A stretch of 64,000 nt of DNA from Dentipellis sp. KUC8613 (lineage: Eukaryota; Basidiomycota; Agaricomycetes; Russulales; Hericiaceae), in assembly GCA_002286715.1 (NCBI GenBank), contig NSJX01000001.1, forward strand, positions 2,319,898 through 2,383,897, written 5' to 3'. Below the pieces are notes generated by a model that was given only the letters and a program-made list of their open reading frames with translations, did not search any database and had not been told where the DNA came from. The translations under genes and the position numbers were made by a program. This document shows positions 33,794-45,003 of this stretch, one piece after another (position 1 is the first letter of the stretch; every line of letters begins with the position of its first letter).

Positions 33794-36700
33794 ATGAGTC
33801 AGAAAGCTTCCGCCTCTCATCGTCGTCAAGCAGCGGATCTAGACAAGAAAGACGCGAAGGTTGAGCTCGAGCCTTTTAACCCTCATCCCAGTTCCGTCTC
33901 TTTTCAGCACGGTGCATTGGTCAACACAGTTGTATTCTGCTCGGATGGGCTTGCTTCAGCCTCGAACGACACAGGCGTCCGCTTGTGGAAAATTCTTCCT
34001 GGACCGGGACCTCGCAATCCCGTTTTCCTCTCAGGTTCTTTCGTGCACGGGAGTCCCGTCCGTGATGTTGCACTCACTACCGATGGTACAGTCATGGCAT
34101 CGTGTTCGGATAACGGGACTGTCTTGCTATGGCGCCTGCCGATGATGGACAACGCAGAACAACGCGTCTCGTCTGTGCTCCAGAATCTGGGGTATATCTC
34201 TGGTCTTCGATTCTCCCCGGACGGTTCCAGATTGGCAGTCGCTGTACGACATAAGATCGTATTTGTGCTGGACGTTCGAAGCGGTCGACTAGAACGCGAA
34301 CTCATAGGCCATTCGGAGCTGCTGCAATGCAGACCTGCGTTCACACCCCATGGCACATTTCTTCTTTCTGGCGCTGCGGACGGTGTGCTCGCTATCTGGC
34401 ACCTAGACAGAAACACGAATACCATGGCCCAGTGCCACAGCGACACTATTTTTGCGATCGATATCTCGCCTGACGGGACGAGATTTGTCTCCGGGTCCGC
34501 GGATGGTACAGTATGTCTTGGGTACATCGACATATACGGGTGCGCTAGACTAGTAGGCACTGGACCTATCAAAGAACATAGAGGTGCGGTCTACGCGGTT
34601 GAGTTCTCTCAACATGGAGACTTTTTCGCCTCCGGGTCACAAGACTGCACGGTCCGGCTGTGGAAGAACTCGACAGGCCAACCCATTGCAGTCTATGCCC
34701 AGCACTCGGATATCGTCAGCAGCATCAGTATATCCCTCGACGGAGCGGTCGTCGCCTCGGCATCGCATGATTGCTCCGTACGTCTCTGGAACACCACCAC
34801 CCATACGGCTATCGGAGGGCCTCTGCAAGGACACACCCAGTCCGTTCGATCCGTGGCCTTTTCTCTCGACGGAAGTCTGTTGGCCTCGGCGTCATTGGAC
34901 CGGACTGTGCGCGTATGGTTCCTCCGTGGCAACGACTCGGATCTCGATGACGAAACAGGGAGCGACTCGGAGGAGGTAGAACAACCAAGCAGGATCGTCA
35001 TTGATCATCCAAGCAGGTCGGGATCCCCTTCCAAACTTATGTACATCTCCGGCGTCCCCCGTCCCGCTGGCGGCAGCACCTTGTACACGTCTGCCCAGAC
35101 CATCCAGGAGTGGGCCATGGCGTCGGCTATCCCTCAACGTCCGATTCCTGAACCGATGAGTGGCGACCTGACCGATGGCCCAGGATTTTCTGCACAATCA
35201 GGGCCTGCGGAAACGCATGATTCTCGATTGCGGCCAAGGGAAGAAAGGGGAAGGCGGCACAGTCCCACAAAATCCGAAGATGGGGGCTCGTCGACAAGGC
35301 GGCGTACAGGAAGAGGCCATGCAAGCGGAGCATCGAAGTCCGAGGACCTGGGGCTGAATTCTGGCCCGCGGTCTTCCCAGCCAGGGGAAAGGCGAAGGCA
35401 CCGTAGATCCCTGACAGTGGAGGACAATACCCCGGCGTCCCGATCGCGGACTCCCTCGGTATCGGACCAGACCGAAGTCCCACCATCACCGGCGAGGTCA
35501 GAAAGCCAGCAACTAGCGGCGCCCGAGCAGGCACCTCCGGCACTTTCTGGTGCACAGGACTTCTCAGATTCTCGGTTCCATGTGCGTCAGAACATCTCGA
35601 ATTGGTGGGGCGCGGTACAAGTGAGACGGACGACGTGGTTTGGCTCGGCCCAGAAGCCTACGCCATCTCTTGCTCAGACAGAAGAGGCTGCAGATACCCG
35701 AAAGGCATGTCTCGCATGCGCATTGATTTTCCTTCTAGCTGACATGCGCTGTCCGCCAGCGGGTTGGAAAGGCCGTGCTCTCTGTGCTCGGGAAGACGGG
35801 GCTTGATATTGCACACGAGGCTCTAACGGTCGGAGTAGACTTACTGCAGTTCGCGCCCGTCCCTGCCCTTGATGTTGCTGGACACACCTTGCTTGACATC
35901 TGGGATGCATTCGAGCAGACCCAGGTCAGCCAACATGCAACAATTTATTCGCTATGCAGATTGACCTTATCTGGCCATCCGAACAGACCAACCGCTCTGC
36001 GTGTGAGAGGCTCGCAACCCGCTGCGCTGACATTCTTTTCTCTGTCAGAGAAGAGGTTGTTCATGCTGGTAGTGGCGTCGTCGAAGAATTGAAAGACCCG
36101 ATCGCTCGTCTCGACGAGTAAGTTTGTCATTCTTTTCCGGAAAGGATGGGGGCACTAAAGTCTACTAGGTCATTTGACAAAATACGTGAATTCACCAAGC
36201 GGCAGATTGCACTTCCATTTCTGAAGCGATACTTGGGCAGAGATAAGATATTACAAGAGATCGAAGCCTGCCACACGGATCTCAGCGACGCACGAGATAG
36301 ATTCGGGGTAAGGAGAAATACCTCGTGCACGCCAATATTATGAATGCTGACTTCTCCTGCAGTTTTCGATACAGATCCGAACTCTCAGACTCCAGTCCGA
36401 AGCCGCGGCGCGCCTTCTGTCTCTAGACAACAACCTGCAGACCAAGAAGGTACTCTGACCTACACCTCCCAATGCAGCACTACTCATGCACCACACCATA
36501 TTCCAGATGAAAGAGCTTCTATCACGGATAGATGCCATTTTGAAAGAACAAGCCAACCAGGACCGGAAACAAGACGAGGATCGGCTGCGACGTCTCATGC
36601 GCGAGGCCGTGCAGGCAAACGACGACCTCGCCATGCTCGATTTACTGCAGATCTCGCGCGACGAGATGCCCGAAGCTATGCGGGTGCTGCAGCGAAAGCT

Positions 36701-37963
36701 GGACCAGGACAACGAACAGCCCGCCGGGAAGGAGAAACTGACGGTCCCTGGAGATCCGGGCTCGGGTTCACCATCGTCCCCTTCACGCTCCCGTCCTCAG
36801 AATGCCTCTACTTCGAAGCCATTGCCAAACCCTCCGGGAGATGGCCAGAAAGACAAAGGAAAATGGCCTAGCCCAGATGACACCCTCGATCGTCAATTCA
36901 TGCAAACAGGGGTGGAGGCACTGCGAAGACTGTCTGCAAAAGCAGGCGCGGACGTCGACCTCCCCAGCTGGACGATCACGCGGTACGAAGTGGAATGCGA
37001 GCGGCGCATCGGGATGGGGTTCTTCAGCGACGTCTACAGGGGCACCTGGCGCGAGCGCACCGTCGCGATCAAGGTGCTCACAGACACCGCGCCTCGGGAT
37101 ACGTTCGTCAAGGAGGCGACGATCTGGAAGCGACTGTCCCATCACCACGTGCTGCAGCTCTTTGGCGCATCGTCGGCCTCGAGCGACCCGCCGTGGTTCT
37201 TCGTGAGCCCGTATTATGAGAAAGGGAATCTCGTTACATACTTGCGGAATACGCCGAACGTAAAGAACTGGCGGATGAGGAGGATGATCAAGGAGGTGGC
37301 GAAAGGGATGGCTTATTTGCATCGGGAGGGTGTTTTGCATGGCGATCTCAAGGCAAATCGACTGATCTGAACAGATTTACTCCTGCTAACATCTCTTTAG
37401 GCTGCAAATATTCTGGTGGCCGATGACTTGCATTGCGTTGTGTCCGACTTCGGGCAGAGCGAGATAAAGTCGGAAGTTTGTCGATTGTCTGGGGTCCCCA
37501 TAGCGCGTGAGTACTCTGTGTAGCCGTTACACAACCCGTTCAAGAATCAAAACCATTCTTCTGAATAGGTGGGACATTACGATGGCAAGCGCCCGAGCTT
37601 CTGACCGGGTCGAATTCCCGCCTCACACCTCAAGTGGATGTTTACGCATTTGCCATCTGTTGTTCCGAAATCCTCGACAAGGGCGCGCTCCCTTGGGCGC
37701 TGCTCGACGACGCAGCTGTCAGGCATTTGGTATTAGGTGCGTCCGAATCTATTACACCGCAGAACATGTCAGCTTACTCTGTTATACAACATGCAGACGA
37801 GAACAAGCGACCGCCATTACCTGCATGTCGGAGAGCATTTCGGCGCGTCATCGAGTCCTGCTGGAACCGCGACCCGGCCGCACGCCCGTCCTTTGCGGAA
37901 GTCCGTGTCAATCTCGAAGAGAACAGTAATGATGCAGTAAATAGTGGAAAGAATGACAAATAA
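33794..37963 (+). CDS. WD40 propeller - MLKL/HeLo-like helix bundle - TKL kinase protein, copy 2
   Basis: Paralogue of copy 1 with the same domain order and apparently the same intron positions, about 1,240 residues. It starts MSQKASASHRRQAAD. Eight WD40 units (33,894-34,925; SDNGTVLLWRL, DCTVRLWKN, DRTVRVWFL) come first. The linker is longer than in copy 1 because of a charged Arg/Ser-rich segment (about 35,220-35,520; RRHSPTKSED, RRRTGRGHASG, RRHRRSLTVED), before the shared HVRQNISNWWGAVQ. The helical bundle (about 35,760-36,420) has VLGKTGLDIAHEALTVGVDL, ALDVAGHTLLDIWDAFEQ and FLKRYLGRDKILQEIEACH. The kinase (36,960-37,940) has GMGFFSDVYRG, VAIK, HGDLKA, ANILVADDLHCVVSDFG and WAL-type C-lobe sequence ending RDPAARPSFAEVR. 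Catalytic residues are retained. Sequence clearly diverged from copy 1, most in the linker. Confidence 0.85.
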
Positions 37964-38831
37964 TGACGACAACTCACAGTCAGTTGACTCTTGGGCGGCG
38001 TTTGCAACGGGTAGCAGACTAGTCGCCTTCCACATCCACAAGACACGATGAATCGTCAGTGCGTGACAGAGCAACGTTTCCGTGAGGCAGCCACGCGGCG
38101 CGGGCAGCTCGTGTGCGCCTGGACGTAGCAACCGCACAGGGGCTGTCACAGTTTCTCCAATAAGAGAGACAGGTCCAACGCGATCGAATGAGAGATGGAG
38201 CGCATATGAGTGTCTATGTGGGGATACCAGATCTCCGCCATTAGTTCCTCGGACTAGACTACACCTGTCAGGGACAAGGCCTTGAAAGCGCGAGGTTGTC
38301 ACTCCTCGGGACTGCGTCGCATGGCATACGATTGGGCGTCACAATGAAAGGCGTGCACACGAGCGGCGTGTATGAAGTGCCTGATGGCGACCAAGCAGCC
38401 TAAGATACTTGGATAGGCTTCAGCGGAGGCTTGCCAGATGCCAAGTCTAGTCAAGAGCAGAGTGTTGTTCATGTCGTGGGCGTTGCAGTGACGTATAGGA
38501 GAACTCATACACGTCAACGCGGCTTGTAGGCGATTGCTCATACCTGTGACGCACCTAGACTATTTGGAGCTATCGCAAAGGTTTCACAATACGCAGGCAG
38601 CAGGAGACGCTTTGAATGCCGTAAACTTCTGGTTGCAGTCGGCGTTGAGTCGCCCGCCTTTGTTTGTGGTTATTAGGATCCGAGGCTCTTGCCAAACAAC
38701 GCCCAAACAACGGGCGACGCGTCGCCCTCACCAGCGCCAATATTATAGCAAAGCCTCCGCCACCGCCGTTCCGCCCTCTATCTCTTTGTCTTCATTTTCA
38801 CGACCGCAAACACTACGAAACATAACCGGAT
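37964..38831. other. Intergenic region upstream of RPN9
   Basis: 0.87 kb between copy 2 and the proteasome gene. No coding or RNA feature recognised. Confidence 0.5.
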
Positions 38832-40937
38832 ATGTCTAGCTCAACAGCAATGGCAGTTGACAAGCCGAGGCAGCCAAAGCTCAATGTGGAGGAGTACCTC
38901 ACCACCGCGCTCTCCGCGACCCCCGCGGAGCTGCACCCCTTCTTTCAGGCATTCCAGGACCTGCATTCACGTCGGTACGCCGCCCACACTCATATTGACC
39001 TTCTGCATGGAAATGTGACATCTGACGGAAGGCTGCGGTTGTGCATAGACTCTGGCACCAGCTCACGCAAAAGCTGTTTGAGTTCTTCGACCACCCGCTC
39101 GCGCGCGGCGTCCGCGTGGACGTGTTCGACCGCTTCGTGCGCGACTTTGAGGCACGCCTGAACCCCCTCCGGCTGGCTGAGATGGCCGTGAAAGTGTCGA
39201 AGGACATCGACAGTGCGTTCGGTTCCGAGCTCGTCCTTCCTTCTTTCCTATCCCATCCCCGTTCCCGTCCCCGTTCTTCTACTATACGCATCCACGCACC
39301 CACATTCACGTCCCCATTTTCCGTCCTTCCATTCCATGCGCCCATTTGGATTTCAGTTTCGCCTCGGAGAATCATCGCAGCGCACTGACTTCATCTCTCC
39401 CACCCTCCGTCTATCTATACTTACTCGTATTGCAACCTGGCCCGCTGGCCCGCTCTGCCCCCGCCCACGCACGCCTGCGCGGATCCGGATCTGAACACGC
39501 TGCCGCGCTGTGAATGCGAATGCGAATGTGATTGCGAAACGGTGACGCACAGACCCTGCGCACCACGTCGCCTTCCTGACGGACCTCCTTGGCCGGATCG
39601 ACAAGGAGGCCTCGCCCGACGCGCACGTGCTGCTGCTCGCGACGCTCGCGCACTCCAAGTTGGTCTTTGGCGACGTCGAGGGCGCAAAGACGGACATCGA
39701 CGCGGCGTGGGCCGTTCTCGACCTCCTCAGCGGCATCGAGAACACCGTCAACGCCGCATACTACAACACCGCTGCCGAGTACCACAAAGTGCGTCTGCGC
39801 GGTTTCTGCGGGGGCTGTTTGTGTGGCTGACGGAACGCGCACGCTACGTAGGCAAAGTCAGAGTACGCGCCGTACTACCGGAATTCGCTGCTCTACCTTG
39901 CGTGCGTCGACCCCGCAAAAGACATGGCCGCCGAGGACCGGCTCGCGCGCGCGCACGACCTCAGCATCGCGGCGTTCCTGGGAGACGAGATCTACAATTT
40001 TGGGGAGCTGGTGCGTCCTTCGCTCGTTCATCTCGCGGCGCCGTGCATGGCGTCACTTGTCACCCGTGTGCTTCTGTGCGCACGCCCCGCCGGGCCGAGG
40101 GCGACTGAATGGCGCAGCTAATGTCGGGGAGTTGACGATCGGGCGGCGCGCGTTCTGGGGCGCGAGTGCGGTGGCGGCGTGCGCGGTGCGCAAGGGGGGA
40201 TGCGGGGACCGATGCTCACGTTCTGGGTGACACACAGTTGATGCATCCGATTCTGGACGAGCTGGACGGCACGCCGCACGACTGGCTCAAGAAGCTGCTC
40301 TTCACGTTCAACGAGGGTAATATCGGGAAATTCGAAGCGCTTGCACCGCTGTTCCCGAAAGAGGTACGATTGCGTCCGCTCGCGCCTGGCAAACAGCTGG
40401 GCGCATTGGTGATGGATGGCTGACGTCTGCCTGCGTGATCGATGCGCACGCAGCCCATCCTGCAGGAGAACTATCCCTACCTGAGACAGAAGATCTGCTT
40501 GATGGCACTGATTGAGTCCGTGTTCAAGAGAGACGCGTACGATAGGACGATGTCGTTCCAGACGATAGCGGAGGAGACGCGGCTCGCGCTGGAGGAGGTC
40601 GAGCATATGATTATGAAGGCACTGAGGTATGTCGTACCGCCCCGTCGTCATGTTCTTTCCCATTCGCTGCTCGGAGGCAGAATACAAATGCTGATTCTTT
40701 TCCTTCTGCGCCTTCGCGATGCGAATCTCACGCTCGTCATGGGTGACGTTACACAGCCTGAAGCTCATCCGGGGGTCGATAGACCAGGTCGACCAGAAGG
40801 CGTCGATATCATGGGTCCAGCCGCGGGTGTTGTCGAGGCCGCAGATTGGAGAGCTGGCGCAGAGGCTGCAGGCGTGGAACGAGAAGCTGCATGGGGTGGA
40901 AGACCGCATCGCGCCGGAGCTGCTGAGCACCGCATGA
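38832..40937 (+). CDS. RPN9: 26S proteasome regulatory subunit Rpn9 (PSMD13)
   Basis: Non-ATPase lid subunit that helps assemble and stabilise the 19S regulatory particle. About nine exons start at 38,832 (MSSSTAMAVDKPRQPKLNVEEY). Conserved family segments: KLFEFFDHPLARGVRVDVFD, RLAEMAVKVSKDID, HVAFLTDLL, LLLATLAHSKLVFGDVEGAK, YYNTAAEYHK, SEYAPYYRNSLLYLA, FGELLMHPILDELDGT, LLFTFNEGNIGKFEAL, and the PCI-domain end LRQKICLMALIESVFKRD, FQTIAEETRLALEEVEHMIM, KLIRGSIDQVDQ and WVQPRVLSRPQIGELAQRL. Length about 390 residues, usual for Rpn9. Codon use is strongly GC-ending in the middle exons, as in the next gene. Identification is firm. Confidence 0.93.
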
Positions 40938-41241
40938 GGGCGCACGAGCGGGTGAGGTCAGAGCGTATATTTTTGTGTAGTGTACTAGAATGAACAAGAG
41001 GGTCGAGATGCGAGGAGATGATAAGTTTCTCGAGGAGAACATGTGTGCGGTGATTGATGATGGATAAAAGCACGTTTGGAGAGCAATCAGTCTCCTTCCG
41101 CTTTCGGCTGCCGCGTTGCTGGTCCCCGACACAAAGGCGCCCTCATTTCCTTCATTTCCTCCTCTTCATTTCCTTCTCAACTCCTTATAACATCCCTCCC
41201 ACTCTTCTGCTTTCCCCACAATACCGTCCTCTTTCTCCACC

Positions 41242-43963
41242 ATGCCAAAGGCAACATCATCCGACTCCCCGCCAAAGACCCTTCCGTCGTCCACCTTCTC
41301 CTTCACCGCGCCCTTCCCGTCCTCCTCCACCACCCGTGCCGCAGCGCTCAAGCAGCGCCGCGTCTCGCTCGCCTTGCCGTCGTCGCCGCGCCAGGTCCCT
41401 GCATGGACCTTCCGCGACGACACGGACATCGAGAGCCGCGCGTCGGAGCGCAAGGGCAAGATGCGCAAGCTCGCCAGCGGCGAGAGCTCCCGCACCGACG
41501 ACGCCTCGCCCCTGCTCGCTGGCGAGAAGAAGGCGCGCAAGAAGTGGACGATGGAGGAGACGCAGATGCTCGTCGAGGGCTGCAACCGCGTGCGTATCCC
41601 GTCTCGCTGCTCTGTGTCCTAGGAGCCACCCTCTGACGTCCGTCCTCGTCCCGCAGCACGGCGTCGGCAACTGGAAGGCGATTCTGAACGACCCCGCACT
41701 CGAGTTCGATCACCGCTCGCCGGTCGATCTGAAAGACAGGTGTGTGCCCGAGCTAATCCTGGCCCCTTGTGCCGTCCGCCCGCACGCTGCATGTACATGG
41801 CCTGACCACGTGCCCAGGTTCCGCACCTACTTCCCCGACGCATACAAGCAGCACTACCCCAACGCGAAGACACACCTTTCCTCCAAGATCCGCTCCGCCC
41901 ACCCCGACGGCTCCTCCATCTTCGCAAAGACTCGCAGCAAGAAGCGGCGCCCCTTCACCGAGGCGGAGGACCGCGCCCTCAAGGCCGGCTATGATAAGCA
42001 CGGCACCGTCTGGGCCACCATCGTCAAGGACCCCATCTTCCAGGAGCAGAACCGCCGCTCCACCGACCTCCGCGACCGCTTCCGCAACGCCTTCCCCGAC
42101 CTCTACAAAGCCGCTGGTTACAAGCCCCGCACATCGGCCAAGAAGAAGGCAGATGTAGGGCACCCCCAGCCGACGCGAGCGGCCACTGATGAGCAGCTGA
42201 ACGCACGCCCTGAGACGGGGCCTGCGCGCCGCAAGCGACGGCACACGACGCAGGGGCTGCTCCGCGGCGGGACCAAGAGTGTCCCGCAGAGCGCCACCTG
42301 CACCGAGGATGAGGAGACATCTGCGGACGAGGAGGACGACGACGGGGCCATCCAGCCCTTTCTAGCGGGCGCCGCTGCCGCCGCATCGCGAACGAGCGAG
42401 GCCCTCGTTGCTTCGCCCCAGCTTGTCGAGGACATGCCGCCGCCACCCATCACGGCGCTGCAGGAGGTCGACATGCACACCATCGACGACCCCCTTGCCA
42501 TCCCCGAGTTTCTCCCCAGTTCGTCGCTGTCGGAGATGACCGACTCGTCGCAGTCGCAGACCTGGTCCGCGCTCGACACCCCGATGCATTCCTCTGCCGC
42601 GTGGTCGAGCACCAACGCCGGCTCCCCGACCTCCTCGCATGATCTCCTCTTTGACTCGCCCTTCTCGCGGCGGCCTGCAAGTAACAGTGGGCTCGGCCCC
42701 ATGATCGGCAAGTCTGCTTGGGGCCCCAGCGACTGGCTTTCCAACAACCCGCGGCTCGACCAGTCGGGTGCTAGCAGCAGCACCTCGCCATCCTACTTCG
42801 ACGGGCTCTCACCCTCCCCTTCTTCACCCTTCTCCTACGCACACCTCTCGCATGGTGTCCTCGACCGCTACGACCTCCTCTACCCCGCCGCGCTCCCAAC
42901 GGACTTCGCGTCCGAGGCGGGCCTCGGCGACTCGCACAGCACATTCTCCGACCCCGACGTCTTCTCCGTGCCCGCCGCCTTCCGCGGGTTCACGCACCAC
43001 TCGAGCTACGCCGGCGACCTCATCTTCGGCGCGCGCTCGCACCAGCCGCAGGCGCCGGCGGGGCAGAGCGACTACGGGCCCGGCTTCGGCTTCGGCGCGG
43101 GGCTCGGGCTGTCCGGCATGGGCATGCAGATGCACACGCCCGCGCTGCCGGGCATCGACGAGATCGAGCTCGCCGCAATCAACCTCAACGACGACGACGC
43201 GATGGACATGGACGGCGCCGCCGCGGGCGCGCCCGACGCCGCCAAGGCGGAGGAGTTCGCGGCGTCCGTGACGCAGTCCGAGCTCGATGCCGGCGCCGAC
43301 GCGCTCCACAACGACACGCCCCCCGGCACGCCCGTGCACACCGCCGCCGCGCGCCACCGCTCGCACCACCACCACCACCACGGCGGCATGGCCTCGCACA
43401 ACCGCTCCCTGTCTGTCCCGCCGCCCGAGCACCGCTTCGCGTACGTCCAGCCCGGCGCGCCCGCGCCGCACTCGCAGGCGCCGCTCACGCCGACGCGCTC
43501 GCTCTCGCTCGACCTCAACGCGGCCGTCGGCCTCCCGCCCGACTCGGCCGCGTCCGCGCTGCACGCGCTCCTGCAGGGCGCGGCCGACCCGTGGCGCACG
43601 CTCGTGCCCGGCGACGCGCACGACGTGCCGTTCCTCGATCTGCACTACTACGGCGGCGGCGGCAGCGGCGCGGACGCCGCCGCGAGCACGGACGCGGACG
43701 TGCTGCGGCAGGGCCTTGCGCTCGACCTCGCGCACCACCACCACCCGCACCCGCACCAGCCGGGCACGGGCTCCGTCGCGCCGCGCGCGCTGACGCTGCC
43801 CGTGCCGAAGCAGGAGCTCGTCGGTGCGGGTGCGAGCATCGCGCCGGGCAAGCTGCACCTGCATCATCGCGGGCAGAGCGCGGTGTCGCCGCAGGATCTG
43901 CTGTTGAGGAAGGGCGGCGATAATAAGCGCAAGCGCGCGAGCTGGGACGGCGGGCCGCGGTGA
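41242..43963 (+). CDS. Double-Myb (telobox) DNA-binding protein, Tay1/Teb1-like
   Basis: Three exons, about 860 residues, start MPKATSSDSPPKT. The first Myb/SANT repeat spans an intron: KKWTMEETQMLVEGCNRHG then GNWKAILNDP and VDLKDRFRTYFPD. The second is RPFTEAEDRALKAGYDKHG, VWATIVKDPIFQ and STDLRDRFRNAFPDLYK. VDLKDRFR is the telobox signature of telomere-repeat-binding Myb domains (TRF, Taz1, Tay1). Two such repeats in tandem are the layout of Yarrowia and Ustilago Tay1 and fission yeast Teb1. The long C-terminal part (42,160-43,963) is low-complexity with acidic, Ser/Pro and His-rich tracts (six His at about 43,366) and ends NKRKRASWDGGPR, a possible nuclear signal. Role inferred: telomere-repeat or promoter binding. 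Confidence 0.8.
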
Positions 43964-45003
43964 GTGCGCGGCGGAGTTGTTGGTTTCATGTCCCTTTTCA
44001 TTTCGTTCCGCCTCGTTCCGTCCCCGTTGTGTGTCTCGTGTCTGCTGTGGTCTGGAGGAGCTGTCGAGCTTGGATTCTCGGAGGGCGCGCCGCCGTCGGT
44101 GGTGGCGCTGCCTGTTCTCAATTTGTTTGTTTGCTTGTTTATGTCTGCGTCTGCGTTTGCGTTTGCGTTTGCGACTCGGTTTCGTCAGATTCTGCGTGCT
44201 AGTATACCTCGACCCCCGTCCTCGTCCCCGTCCCCGTTCCGCCATGCATACATATGTTCCATCACCACTGTCCCCCCGATCCCCGCCGTTTTTTTCCCAT
44301 CTCTGACCCATCTCATCGGCCCTGCTCCCCATCCTCATCGGTTCCAGTTTTCGAGCCCCCCCCTCTGATTTCGTGATTCGTGACTCGTGATTTGTGGCTC
44401 ATTGTTCGTAGTTCGTTCACATTCCCCCCCTTCCTGCCTTCCCCATCCATGTTCCGTGTTCCAGTATCGCGTTCCCACTGCCCGCCCCCCGCCCATCATC
44501 CGCCACTGCGCCGCGCCCCACTTTCGACGAGCTAGTCTCGTTCCACCTCTGGCGTCTTACAACGTCTGCGCGCACCTAACAGGATCACTATACTCCTTAC
44601 TGTCCATCCTCTATCCTCTATCCTCTATCATCATATGTGGGGCACCTTACTATCTTCCCCTTACCACACGCTGCTACTCCCCCGTCTACCTTGTCTATAG
44701 CATTGCAATGGCATGGCATTATTTACATTTTCAACCGAGGCCATATGTGGGATCACTCAAAATTTAAGAGTGCTTTAGCGAACTAGGTAAGTCAATCGTA
44801 AAAGCCAAGGTAAAATTGTGGTCTATGTTCATGTTCTAGCGTAGTTAAGTACGCGAATGTATACAATCCGGGATAGCTAAATTACAAATCACAGATAAGT
44901 TGGTGTGGGAAGGGTACGTAGGATGTCGTTGACGCAAATACAAGACACAATTTACACGAGACAGCCGGACAAAACACGAAAGCAAGATAGAGTATAAAGT
45001 GCG
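43964..45003. other. Convergent 3' flanks of Myb gene and SNF2-RING gene
   Basis: 1 kb, strongly T/C-rich on the plus strand to about 44,650 and then A/T-rich. A run of TTTGCG/TCTGCG units lies at 44,145-44,175. Presumably UTRs; no gene seen. Confidence 0.5.

Noticed and set aside
42824..44338. A 504-codon open frame on the minus strand opposite the Myb gene
   Set aside because: Arg/Ala/Val/Gly-rich composition typical of the antisense of a GC-ending coding exon; no domain; it overlaps a well-supported gene.
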